Below are positions 1 through 11,800 of a stretch of DNA of 64,000 bases, piece after piece. Under the pieces are notes generated by a model that was not told the DNA's origin, did no database searches, and saw only the letters and a list, made by a program, of their open reading frames with translations. The stretch lies in the NCBI RefSeq assembly GCF_040954835.1, contig NC_090698.1, positions 74,754,284-74,818,283 of the forward strand, in the 5' to 3' direction. Positions within the stretch are counted from its first letter, which is position 1. Each line of letters opens with the position of its first letter. This stretch comes from Lepisosteus oculatus. Its lineage: Eukaryota > Chordata > Actinopteri > Semionotiformes > Lepisosteidae. Both the position numbers and the translations under genes were made by a program.

Positions 1-399
1 CAGATCCCAGCTCTTCCTCCCCCCGAAGCCCCCTTGTGTCTCCTGGGGTGACAAGGAGTATGAGGGTGCCGGGAGACAGGAACAGGCTGCCCAGCCGTGT
101 GATCGGAGCCCGAACACACTGGACACGATCCCGAGACCCATTGGCTACTGAAAAACACGGACAGGCCAGATGGTCTGGATGGCTCCTGGTGTCCGTACCT
201 GTCCTCCTGTCCTCTGGGACACAGGGATCTGCGTGAAGACCGCGTCTCCCTTCAGGCCGTGTCAGGGTTCGAGTCTCATGAGCACTAGTCTGCACACCAA
301 TCAAGTCTGCAGGTGACACCGAACTGGAAGGATAAGCATCTGCCGCTGCAGTTTAGCAAACGAAATTCAAAAGGATTTAGATACCTTCAGGTGAAGCAC

Positions 400-490
400 G
401 TGTCTCATGGGTACAAGGGCTGTATCTCACCTGGGATTTGAACCCACAACCTCTCCCAGTTAGGTGTCCAGAACCCTGCCCACTGCTCCT
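400..490 (-). mobile_element. old tRNA-derived SINE fragment
   Basis: Read on the minus strand, positions 444-434 give GGTTCAAATCC, a perfect RNA polymerase III B box, inside a tRNA-like arm. A diverged sense-strand relative lies near 38475-38600. The copy is short and has no recognisable tail. It is not a functional tRNA gene because no complete cloverleaf can be drawn. Confidence 0.4.
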
Positions 491-899
491 TTATTCCATA
501 ACGGTAGTTAACGTTAATTAAGCTATCCCTATCCATTACAGAACATCCAGGGAAGCAGTATTAAATCCGGAAACATCTGTTAGCAATGTGTTTTGAAGGG
601 CGGAAGTACAAATACATGATGCTCTTCAGCTGGAATCGAGTTTTTACTTCGAAAGAAACGAACGTGACAAGACTGTTTCTTAAAAAGAAAACAAAAAGAG
701 ACGTCGACTTCCCTTAACTGAATCAGACACACATGATCGAGGCTCGGATAGCGTACCTTCTGGGATCAGGTCTTCTGAGGAAAGAGCTGAATACCGATTC
801 TCAAAACCCAGCCAAGTTTCCGAGCGCTGGAATTCCTGCGCGCCCGCGGGCCGTACGGAGAACCCGGATACCGCTCAGCGCACAGCGCCCCCTAGGCCG

Positions 900-1049
900 C
901 GAGTGGGTGTCACCCGGCGATAAATAGGCGCGCGTCAGCCTCGAGACAGCAGAGCTCGACTCGCACCGCCTGACACCGCGTCCCCCGAGCGAGGACCCAC
1001 GCAAGAGCCACGCCGTGCCACGCAGCCCGCGCCTGGTCAGTTCCACGAG
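900..1049 (+). promoter_or_regulatory. il12b: putative TATA promoter and non-coding first exon, probably il12b
   Basis: A TATA-like ATAAATA lies at 920-926 in CpG-rich DNA (about 840-1800). About 120 bases later a strong 5' splice site, CACGAG|GTGAGTGAG, falls at 1049/1050. The exon between has no useful reading frame. The first coding exon of il12b at 8883 begins at its ATG directly after a 3' splice site, so an upstream non-coding exon is required. Mammalian IL12B has the same arrangement (known for the family). Linking this promoter to il12b across a 7.8 kb intron is inference; transcripts would settle it. Confidence 0.45.
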
Positions 1050-2385
1050 GTGAGTGAGGCGATTCGGGCCGTATCTCCACAGACCCCACCTGCACGCGCC
1101 CTCCTGGCTGCTCCGTGGGACGGACACCCGTCCGGTCCCGGGGCAGGCGCTGCAGTTCCCAGTGGATGTGCATCCCGTGGGATTTCGCCCGCGAGAGAGG
1201 AGACTCTGCACCCGTGACCCGCGGGGTACGTCGACGCCCGCAGTCCGCCCGGACACCCGCGCACCAGGGCGCTCGCAGGTGAAGGGGTCTCCTCTGGCCG
1301 CCGCTGGAGACCTCCCGCGGTTTGAAACCCTTCCTGTCGGCTGAGACAGGCAGGTGGGTCGGAGCCGCTCAGCGGCGGCCCGCCGGGGAGTGCGGGTCCA
1401 GACGGACGGCGGTGCCGGGAGAGGCGATGGCGTCTGTCCGGCTAGACAGGTACATGAAGACCGTCAGGGAAAATATAAACCACCCGTTATCGGGTTCCAG
1501 CAGCAGCGGTGGTGGTAGTTGGTGCCGTTTACATGTTGAAACGCCAGACAGCGGACACGGAGGTGCGGCTTGTACTCACCAGCGTTTCTCCCGTCCCGCT
1601 GGTGCCTTTCTCGGAAGGCTGTAAAGGCGCACATGTAAGGTGTGAAGTTGATGGAAATCGAGATTCTTCGCATTATCTAAACTGAATCCTACACGCGCGG
1701 TGACTTGTCTACATCTCGGCTTTCAGTTTTTTTTCCGTTTTCTTTTGTAAAAAGTGTCGATAATCACGTCGCGAACGCGCGCCGAGCCCTCGACTGCCCG
1801 GACAGCCCACGGTCGTGCTGTGGACGGGTCACTGCTGTGGAATCAGCCGTTTGTGGGTCTTACTTGTACAGTCGAGCACCACAGAGCGCATCTCCGTACC
1901 TGAGGTGCGAGTGTGCAGGTGGACAGTCGCCTATAGCCCGTACAGTGCGCACATTCGCGCCTCTTGAATTAGATCGCCTGTAAACGCGCAGCAATGCAAG
2001 ACAGTCACATCAGCATACTCACAATGTTTATTGAATCGACTATTAAGCACGACAGAGCTCGGCCTTCCTGCACACTGAAACGAGCGATGAACTCGCTGAC
2101 CAGTGTGGGGATCGCGCAGAACGGGGTGTCTCTCCAGTAAGGGACAGAAGCCCCCGCCCCTCTGTCCGTGTGATACCGATCTCCAGAGAGCCCGCGACAG
2201 CTTCGTGAACAGCGTGGAGATTAGGCCAGATACAGAAAGCTGCATGTTCTTGAGAGTGCCTCTTTCTGAGCGCTGCTGGTGGGGGAGACGTTGTCAGACT
2301 AGTTCGGCTCTCTGGCGTCCTCACTCGGAACAGCGCAGGCGGAATCCCGCACAGACGCGCGGGGGAGCGTTCTCCGCACACACAT
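1050..2385. other. CpG-rich stretch without recognisable gene
   Basis: The first 700 bases remain CpG-rich and the rest is ordinary sequence. Open frames on both strands lack family resemblance or plausible splice structure. It is probably the start of the long first intron of il12b. Confidence 0.4.
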
Positions 2386-2725
2386 GACACACACTCGCCA
2401 CGCTGCCGCACACACGACACACACTCGCCACGCTGCCGCACACACGACACACACTCGCCACGCTGCCGCACACACATGACACACACTCGCCACGCTGCCA
2501 CACGCACATGACACACACTCGCCACACTACCGCACACACACGACACACACTCGCCACACTGCCACACACACATGACACACACATGACACACACTCGCCAC
2601 ACTGCCACACGCACATGACACACACATGACACACACATGACACACACTCGCCACGCTGCCACACACATGACACACACTCGCCACACCACCACACACACGA
2701 CACACACTCGCCACGCTGCCACACT
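2386..2725. repeat. minisatellite, about 30-bp units
   Basis: Tandem copies of a unit with core ACACACTCGCCACGCTGCC repeat about every 30 bases, with some shorter CA-rich units. Open frames on the minus strand through this array are cysteine/valine-rich repeat translations and are not genes. Confidence 0.9.
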
Positions 2726-2829
2726 TGGCCATGGCGCGCACGGGGGAGAGGGGAGGATGGCCCCAGAATCCCGTCTCCGGTGCTCTCACGCCACGCTGGT
2801 GTTCCCAGCGGGAGAGAGGGGGGCTGCGT

Positions 2830-3400
2830 TCACATGTTCACATTACTCCTATCCTGGAGTCCCTGCACTGGCTTCCGGTCAAATTCCATGTGGACTTTAA
2901 AATCCTCATGCTCACCTACAAGGCTCTGCATGGCTTGGCACCTGAGTACCTGTCTGAACTATTATCGCCCTGCTCCCCACCTCGCAACCTCCGCTCTTCT
3001 AACTCTGCTCTCCTTACTGTCCCCCATGCCCGTCTACATTGTATGGGTGACAGGGCCTTCTCCTGTTATGCCTCCAAGCTCTGGAACTCTCTCCCCAAGG
3101 ATATCAGAGAGTCACCTTCTCTAAACTCCTTCAAATCCAGACTCAAAACCTTCTTCTTCAGAAAAGCCTTTACTGAACTGTTCCATTCTTCACCCCTCTG
3201 CTCTTAATACCATCTTCCACGGTCTCCTCTATTGTTATTGTTGTATTGTTGTAATTATAATTGGGTCCTTTCTTGTGAAATCTTCTTAATTATTGTTGTA
3301 GTCTTCTTATTTATTGTTGTTGTCATCCTGTAAAGCGCTTTGAGAAGCCACCTTTAAAGGCGCTATATAAAATAAAGTTTATTATTATTATTATTATTAT
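2830..3400 (+). mobile_element. 5'-truncated LINE of the L2/CR1 group
   Basis: An open run from about 2845 to 3207 translates to the C-terminal end of an L2/CR1-type LINE reverse-transcriptase ORF, with landmarks ESLHWLPV, LTYKALHGLAP, DRAFS and KLWNSLP. The 3' end has the family tail TGTAAAGCGCTTTGAG (about 3331), then GCGCTATATAAA and an ATT microsatellite. Everything upstream of the C-terminus is missing, as expected from incomplete target-primed reverse transcription. The surviving frame has no stop before its natural end, so the insertion is fairly young. It lies in the putative first intron of il12b. Confidence 0.85.
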
Positions 3401-4360
3401 CTGCACCGCTGGGCTGCAGCAGTCCAGGGATCTAGTCTCCATGTGATGCAACAGTCCAGTTTGAGGGTCTGAATGGGTTTCTAATTAGCATCTCAAATCC
3501 ATCTTTCAATTCTATTTGAACCCATCGATTGCAGCCATTCTAATTTAAATTCCGTCATGATCGTGTTTTTATACATGTTCGGGTTAATTGGCAGGGCCTG
3601 TCATGAGCTGTGGACAGTTCTTTTACACACAGTAACAGTTCCTTCGCATCGTGTGCGGGGCTGGGAGCCTGTGCAAATTACCATTCTAAAGACAAGCTGC
3701 ATCTTTTAAAGAGAACATCTGATGGAAAAAACTCCATCTGATTTTCCCCTTGACAGAGGGCAGTTGTATTATCAAAGCCCTGCAAGGTAATTAAGCATCA
3801 ATATCATTCAAGTGAAGGTTAAGTCTACACATTGCTGTTGTGTGGTCTCAGGGCAGGTGAAATACTCAGAGCATGGGCTCTTGTCCCAGACCCCTGAGGA
3901 AGACGCAGTGAGGCTCTGTGCCCACAAGGGGGAGCAGTGCCCGCTGTATCGCAGAGTGTAGCGCTGCCCGAAGCAGACGGGACCCCTCACACACTCCTGC
4001 TACACTTCCTGGTGACCAGGCACCGTGTGACAGGACACTAGGACCAGGGAGCTTCAGTGTCATGCTGGTTAAAAAGCAGGAGCTCCTCTCCCTGATCCCC
4101 GGCCAGAGGGGGCCGTCGGCTGGGAAGGGGTGTCTGTGTCCGCCTGTTGGAGGCGCTCTGTTCACACAGCCTCAGGCCGGTCTGGGGACAGGGAAAAGAG
4201 GAAGTGACTCCGTGATCATCCTGGGGGGTTCGTCTGTGCACAACTAAGACAAAATAGATTCTCTTCTTTAATTAAAAGATTTAATATTTATTGATGTACT
4301 ATTTTAAAAATACAGTAAAAAAATAAACAAATGTTGCTGTTAAAGCTGCTTGTCAGTGTC
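3400..4360. other. no recognisable feature
   Basis: Unique-looking, AT-richer DNA. No coding exon, RNA gene or repeat family is recognised. Confidence 0.4.
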
Positions 4361-4364
4361 CAGA

Positions 4365-4690
4365 CTCACAGTGTTCAGTTCTCTTCAGTCAGTGTGCAGA
4401 TTGACAGTGTTCAGTTCTCTTCAGTCAGTGTGCAGATTGACAGTGTTCAGTGCTCTTCAGACAGTGTGCAGATTGACAGTGTGCAGTGCTCTCCAGTCAG
4501 TGTGCAGATTGACAGTGTGCAGTGCTCTTTCGACAGTGTGCAGATTGACAGTGTGCAGTGCTCTTCAGACAGTGTGTAGATTGACAGTGTTCAGTGCTCT
4601 CCAGTCAGTGTGCAGATTGACAGTGTGCAGTGCTCTTCAGTGTGCAGATTGGCAGTGTTCAGTGCTCTCCAGTCAGTGTGTCGTTCCTGC
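4365..4690. repeat. minisatellite, about 36-bp units
   Basis: Around nine head-to-tail copies of a unit with core CAGTGTGCAGATTGACAGTG. The serine/valine/cysteine-rich open frame across it is a repeat artefact. Confidence 0.9.
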
Positions 4691-5800
4691 TCACTTTTCT
4701 CGGTATTAAATAGTTTAGGGATGTACAGGCCTATAAACACAGGTTGTGCAGCAGATATTTCACCGCAGAAATGTTCCAACGTGATCTGCAGGCAGAGTTA
4801 ACAAGTTCAACCGTCTGCAAGTTGAGAGCAATATATCTATTGGACTAAAAGAGCTGAATTCACCTGCTTGTTTACAGTGTGATGGGGCCACAGACGGCAT
4901 ACCTGGACATTTCCTCCATTTTGTGATGTAAACTTGAGGTTTACTCATTTTACTGTTATTGCACTTTGAAATGCACACATCAGTGCTGATTCTTTCTAAC
5001 CCTGAAGTATAAAAATAGCATTGCAGTTCCCCTTCAAATAGTAACACAGTTCAGAATGCTGGCCAGAGCTTGCAAGTGTACAGATTTGGAGAAAGAAAAT
5101 ATGGAGTTAGTTTTCAGATGCAGCAAACTAACAAAATCAGGCATTTCAGGATAAATGATTAAATGATTCCTAAGGGGTATTGCAGCTGTTGAGCAATGGA
5201 AAGACTGATCGATCAGTGGGTATGAAGGGTGCCTCCTGTTTCAGGTCAATGTTTATATTGATCTGAGCTGATCCTCTGCTGTCCCAGAGACAGGTGAAGT
5301 CATGGGTAGCCAGAGTGATCCTACTCCTTGTACTGTTGCCCAGTTTTAGGTGTTTTATTCAGGCAGAGAGCTAATAGTTATTGGCTACAAGAAGAAATGC
5401 AGAAATGAAATGCTTTTGGTTTGGGAAAATGGATGATTTATCAATGCTCCAAGGTAGTACTTGTTAAATCCAATAACAGCCAATGAATAAAATTCCATTT
5501 AGGTCCCATTGAAACTGTGAACAGAAGTGTGGGTTGAAGTCTTCATCTGAATTACTGCTGTCCTGGGTCTGTCTCACCAGCCTGCTCTCCCAGCAGACGT
5601 GAGTATGATGTGTACTCTGTTTGTTTTGCATTAGTGTTGCTCCCAGACTGTTTTTATAATACATACATGACATTTTGAAACAATAGCCCCCCTGTCATGT
5701 TTCATTTATCTAACCTACCTACAGTCAGTGTCATCACTATTAGCTAATTGATCTTGGCTTCTCATCCAGTTTCCTGAAAGAAACTTTGAAAATAACGTGA
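4690..5800. other. no recognisable feature
   Basis: Probably intronic. No supported gene; the short open frames show no family resemblance. Confidence 0.4.
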
Positions 5801-5890
5801 GGCACAAAGGTTTGTGGGGGTCTGGAACAAGCTGCCCAGCCATGTTGCTTGATCTGATACCCTGTCATCTTTCAAGAAACAGCTGGATGA
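5800..5890 (+). repeat. left half of a dispersed repeat split by the Gypsy copy
   Basis: The text GGAACAAGCTGCCCAGCCAT through AAACAGCTGGATGA resembles a dispersed repeat common in fish genomes. It resumes at 8639-8720 on the far side of the LTR element (GATGAGAGATTTGGATCAAT onward). An inverted relative begins near 23425. The family name is not known to me. Confidence 0.55.
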
Positions 5891-6313
5891 TGTTAGGAAT
5901 CCCTGGTGGGAAGATACAAGGATCCTGTGCAGACGCAGGCGTGGGTAACAGATGAGGCAGGCGAACAGTCCAAAAAACGAGAGGCAAGGTCGTGGTCAAA
6001 AGGCGAAAGGCAAATCGTAATCCAATGAGACCTCCGGTAGCAAACAGTCCGAGGCGAGAGGCGAGGTGCATAGTCGAAAAGGCAGAAGGGGAGTCCACTA
6101 ACCAGAAAAACCGCCAGGTAGAGCTCTCAAGGAGTAGACCCAATACCGAGCAGCGGGAAGTAGGTGAAGATGGTATAAGTAGCACTGCGCACCGCACGGT
6201 CGAATGTGAACAGGTGGTTTTAACTCGTGCAGCGGCGTTTGTTAATAATCACCCGCTGATGGGGCTGATTAGCTCGCTTACGAGTTGGTCTTGGCTGCCT
6301 GGCGGTCGTGACA
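5891..6313 (-). repeat. 3' LTR of the Gypsy copy
   Basis: In element orientation it begins TGTCACGACC and ends in CTAACA, standard LTR termini. It is the longer of the two end repeats. Confidence 0.8.
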
Positions 6314-8396
6314 GTACCCCCCCTTCACGGGCTGCTCCCGACGCCCGATCGGGATAGTCCCTGTGGAAGTCTCCGATTAGCGTAGGGTCCAAAATATCCT
6401 TCTCCGGGACCCAAGATCTTTCTTCAGGGCTATAACCCTCCCAGTCAACCAGATACTGAAGGGTACCGCGGTTCCATCTAGAGTCGAGGATCTTGTGGAC
6501 TGAATATGCCTGGTGCCCCAGAATGCGACGCGGGGGTGGCGGGCGACGTTGGGGAGCCGCAAGAGGTGAGCGGTAGAAGGGTTTCAGGAGGGAGACGTGG
6601 AAAGACGGGTGGATTTTAAGGGTGGGGGGGAAGTGCAAGACGGAAGGTAACTGGGGTGATCCGGGAGAGTATCCTGAAGGGGCCGATATACCTAGGCCCG
6701 AGCTTCTTGGAAGGCAGGTTCCTTGTTGATAGCCAAACAAACTGTCCTCTGCGAAAACGGGGGGCTGATCTGCGGTGTCAGTTTGCGCATTTGGCCTGGC
6801 GCTGGGTTGACTTGGTGAGAGCTGTCCTCGCCATGCTCCAGGTCCTGCGCAGCTTGGAAATATATCGACGCACCGACGGCACAGCCGTGTCCGGAGGGGT
6901 GGCAGGAATGAGAGTGGGTTGATAACCTAGTGAGCAGAGGAAGGGAGAGAGACCTGTGGAGGAGGAGGTATGAGAATTATGGGCATATTCTGCCCAGGGA
7001 AGTAGCGATGACCAGTCATCCTGCGAGTTGGAGGTGAAGGCTCTCAAAAAGGTCAAGAGGCTTTGGTTGGTCCGTTCCACCTGACCATTGGCCTCAGGAT
7101 GATAACCCGAAGTCAGAGATACATGGGTCCCTAAAGCTTGGCAGAACGCCTTCCAAAAGGCCGAGACAAATCGAGGTCCCCTGTCTGAGACCACATCGTC
7201 GGGCAACCCATGTATCCTAACGACCTGTTGCACCAATGGTGACGCCATTTCCTGGGCTGTGGGTAATGCTGGGAGGGGGACGAAATGGGCTGCCTAAAGT
7301 TCCTGATGAAACGTCTATAGAAATTGGCAAAACCTAGAAAACGTTGAATTTGCTTTAAGTTACGAGGGGCTGGCCAGTCATCGATGGCCGCCACCTTAGC
7401 AGAGTCCATCTCTACACCAAAGGGGGAAGGTGTAAGTCAGTCCAAGAAGTTTCAGCTGGGAATAAAGGGCCAGACGAGGTTTGAGAAAAAAAAAAACAGT
7501 ACTACTGACTCTAACAGTAGGCTGCGGAAGGGTTCGAGAGGGATACGGGGGTCTCAAGGGACAAGCAGAGAGAAGGTGATCAGGTGCAGAGCAATAGAGA
7601 CACAGTCCCTCCCGACAGCGCCTTTCCTTTTCCTCCAAGGAAAGGGGTGCATGATGCCAAGTGGGCACCGTGGGGGTAGTACCTTCAGGACGGCCAGGAC
7701 TGCTTCCATCATGAGTCTCTGCTCTCCGCAGCTGAATGCGGGTGTCCAGTTCAACCACCTGAGCGATTGCGAAGTGGCGAGAGCAGCAGGTGGTCCTTTA
7801 GATCTTCAGAGAGACCCTTAGAAAAAAGGCAAATCAGGGCTTCAGGGTTTCAATCAGACTCCATGGCGAGGGCTTGGAATTCAGCCATATAATCATTCAG
7901 AGATCCATCACCCTGACGAAGCGAGGCGAGCCGGAGATGAATCAGGTCCGGGTTGACTGGAGAAAAACGTGCTTGGAGCCGGTCAGCAAAAAGCTAGAAA
8001 TCAGCACACTGAAAATCTCCCCTAGCAAGCAACACAGCTGCCCAGTCCAGAGCCTTGCCAGTGAGCAAGGAAGGGGCGAAACCAATCTGCTCCCGGGGAG
8101 AAAAAAAAAAATGCTCAGGATGCAACTGGAAAGCCAAGGAGCATTGCGCAATAAAACCCCTACAGCCCGCGGTGTTGCCGTCATATCTTTCCGGGAGTGG
8201 TGGGCGGGATCACAGGGATCGGAGCAGTGGTCTGTGCTGGAGGCGAAGGGACAGGGGAGGGCGGAAGGCTAGCGACGTGGTTGGAGAGAATGTGGAGTGA
8301 AGATTGAAGCTGGGTGAGAGCTTGGGAATGGCGATTGAAAAGTGAGCGAAAGGCTTGTGCGTCCGCGGGATCCATCTTGGCTCGGTATTCTGTTAA

Positions 8397-8638
8397 AGTC
8401 GAAAAGGCAGAAGGGGAGTCCAATAACCAGAAAAACCGCCAGGTAGAGCTCTCAAGGAGTAGACTCAATACCGAGCAGCGGGAAGCAGGTGAAGATGGTA
8501 TAAGTAGCACTGCGCACCGCACGGTCGAATGTGAACAGGTGGTTTTGACTCGTGCGGCGGCGTTTGTTAATAATCACCCGCTGCTGGGGCTGATTAGCTC
8601 GCTTACGAGTTGGTCTTGGCTGCCTGGTGGTCGTGACA
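8397..8638 (-). repeat. 5' LTR of the Gypsy copy, shortened
   Basis: It matches about 240 bases of the other LTR and is shorter on its inner side. It abuts the GATGA target duplication. Confidence 0.8.
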
Positions 8639-8882
8639 GATGAGAGATTTGGATCAATTAGCTACTTAAAATAAATGAACAAGCTGAATGGGCAGAATGG
8701 TTTTTCTTGGATCATATAAGCCAGAGTACAGTCTGGGATAATGTGGTTGTGTAGCTTGTTCCACACTCCCACAATCTCGATCTAAAGAAGTGCTTTCTGT
8801 TCTGAGTTTATAATGCAGTAAAATTAAAGACACGTGAAGCACACTGTGCTAATAGCCATCCTGTCTGCCCTGTGTCTCTCAG

Positions 8883-11800
8883 ATGTTCCTCAGGTCCCTG
8901 AGTTTCCTCCTGCTGAGCTTCCTGCTGCCTGCTGCTCATGGACTCAGCTCCTTCCCACAGAAACGTAAGATCATGCAAAAACTCTGACTGGCTGGGACAG
9001 TGTACTGTATCTCTCTCACTGGGACTGGGACAGTACACACCTCTCTCACTGGGACTGGGACAGTACACGCCTCTCTCACTGGGAGAGTGCACCTCTCACT
9101 GGGGCAGGACACCTCTCACGGGGACAGTGTATCTCTCACTGGGACTGGGACAGTACACACCTCTCACTGGGACTGGGACAGTACACAGCTCTCTCACTGG
9201 GAGAGTGCACCTCTCACTGGGGCAGGACACCTCTCACGGGGACAGTGTATCTCTCACTGGGACTGGGACAGTACACACCTCTCTCACTGGGACAGTACAC
9301 ACCTCTCTCACTGGGACTGGGACGGTACACAGCTCTCACTGGGACAGTACACACCTCTCTCACTGGGACAGTGTATCAATTTAATTCAATTCAATTTATT
9401 AGCATGACCGATGGGTACAATCAGTGTTGCCAAAGCAAATAAAAATGAAATTCACATTAAACAAAACAAAAAATAAAGTAAAATCTACAGACATATTACA
9501 GACATTTAAAACAAAGACATATTATAAAATATTTACATATACTGTAGAAAGAAGGAGCATTATTGGGAGACAGGCTCACTGTTCCTCGGGCTGTGACAGA
9601 AGATCACACACTGGGCTGCAGGTTCAACTGAGTTGCCTCCTTCCTCTCCCAGTAGGATTGGGAGCTGTGGTGATTCTGGCAGGTGTGGAAACTCTGGGAC
9701 TAGATTTCTGAGTTTAGGGAAGAATGTTTCTCTAATCCCAGAGTATCTGTCACAGTGCAGTAGGAAGTGCACCTCTGTCTCTATTTCTCCCCACTGGCAG
9801 TGGGAGCACATCCTGTCCTCTCTGGGCAGCCAGGTCTGCCTGTGTCGCCCAGTTTCTATGGCCAGGCTGTGGTCACTGAGCCTGTACTTCGTCAGGGTCT
9901 GTTTCTGTTTGTTGTTTCTTATCTTGGTCAAATATTCGGCTAGTGTGTATTGTCTGTTTAGGGTTCTGTAGCATTCCAGTTTATGTTGTGTTTGTATGTG
10001 TGTGTCCCAGTGTGTGAGATATTGCTGTTTGATCTGTGCTGTGATGTGCTTGTGTATGAGTTGTGGTGCTCTAGCAGTGCTGTCCTGAGGCTGGCTGGTG
10101 TCGGTGTGGCTCAGGTCAGTGAGCCTCGGGACCAGCTGGCTCAGGGGGCTCTGTTTTGGGCTCAGCTCTTGGCTCAGCAGGGCTTTGTGGTGGTAGGAAT
10201 TTTGGTTGCTGTTTTTTAGGTGTAGCCAATAGTTTAATTATCTTTTCTGTATGTTTATCAATAGTGGGTACTGGCCTAATTCGGCCCTGCACCCGTTGTT
10301 AGGTGTTTTTCTCTGCACATGGAGGATGTTTCTACAGATCTCCATGTGCAGAGTGTAATTGAGTGTACTCCTGGTCTGTGAGGGGACCCCACACTTCACT
10401 GCCGTATAGGGCAATGGGTTGGATTACACTTTCAAATATTTGGAGCCAGATTCTTGTTGGTGGGTTGATGTTGAAGAGCCTCCTTCTTATTGCGTAGAAA
10501 GCCCTGAGTGCCTTCTCCCTCAGTGCCTTCACTGCCAGGTCAAAACTCCCAGAAGAGCTGATGGTGAGACCGAGATATGTGTAGCTGGATGTGTGCTCCA
10601 ATGTGTTGTTGTTCAGTGTGAATTTGTACTTGTTTCCCTGATGTCTGGCCTCTTCTGGAAAACTATAACTCTGGTCTTGTCCAGATTGACTGTCAGCGCC
10701 CAGGTCTGACAGTACTGTTCCAGCAGTGCCAGGTTCTGCTGCAGCCCCTGTTCTGTGGGCGACAGCAGGACCAGGTCATCTGCGTAGAGCAGGAACTTGA
10801 TTTCTGTGTCGTGTAGTGTGAGAGCCGGAGCTGCAGACTGTTCCAACATTCCTGCTAATTCGTTGATATAGATATTAAACAGTGTTGGGCTCAGGCTGCA
10901 GCCCTGTCTCACCCCACGGCCTTGGGTGAAGAATTTGGTCCTTTTGTTTCCAATTTTCACTGCATATTTGCTTCTGAATACATTGATTTAATGACGTCGT
11001 ACGCTTTGCCCCCTATCCCACTTTGTAGTAGTTTGTAAAACAATCTTTCATGCCAAATCAAGTCAAATGCTTTTTTGAAATCTCTCTCACTGGGACAGTA
11101 CATACCTCTCTCACTGGGAGAGTGTATCTCTCTCACTGGGACAGTACACACCTCTCTCACTGGGACAGTGTATCTCTCTCACTGGGACAGTACTGTACAT
11201 ACCTCTCTCACTGGGACTGGGACAGTACACAGCTCTCACTGGGACAGTGCACACCTCTCTCACTGGGACAATATACACCTCTCACTGGGACTAGGACAGT
11301 GCACACCTCTCTCACTGGGACAATACACACCTCTCACTGGGACTAGGACAGTGCACACCTCTCTCACTGGGACAGTACACACCTCTCTCACTGGGACAAT
11401 ACACACCTCTCTCACTGGGACTGGGACAGTACACACCTCTCTCACTGGGACAGTTCACCTCTCTCACTGGGGCAGGACACCTCTCACGGGGACAGTGTAT
11501 CTCTCACTGGGACTGGGACAGTACACACCTCTCTCACTGGGACAGTGCACCTCTCTCACTGGGACAATACACACCTCTCACTGGGACTGGGACAGTGCAC
11601 ACCTCTCTCACTGGGACAGTACACACCTCTCTTCCTGGGACTGGGGCGGTACACAGCTCTCACTGGGGCAGTCCACACTTCTCACTGGAACAGCACACCT
11701 CTCACTGGGACTGGGACAGTACACACCTCTCTCACTGGGACAGTGCACCTCTCACTGAGGCAGGACACCTCTTTCACTGGGACTGGGACAGTACACACCT

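Larger units (their letters stand above)
5891..8638 (-). mobile_element. Ty3/Gypsy chromovirus copy, broken
   Basis: A fossil LTR retrotransposon in minus orientation. Recognisable parts, from its 5' side: a short gag N-terminus, a CCHC zinc-knuckle region, a small reverse-transcriptase remnant, an integrase core remnant (HPEANGQVER) and a chromodomain-type tail ([17 protein letters not shown]). Much of pol is missing, and the copy carries many breaks (ten or more). The direct end repeats are about 3 percent apart by eye, so it is relatively recent. A 5-bp target duplication, GATGA, flanks it at 5886-5890 and 8639-8643. It inserted into an older dispersed repeat. Confidence 0.88.

Noticed and set aside
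640-670. Interferon-response element upstream of the il12b promoter
   Set aside because: GAAAGAAACGAAC resembles an ISRE but the spacing between the half-sites is wrong.
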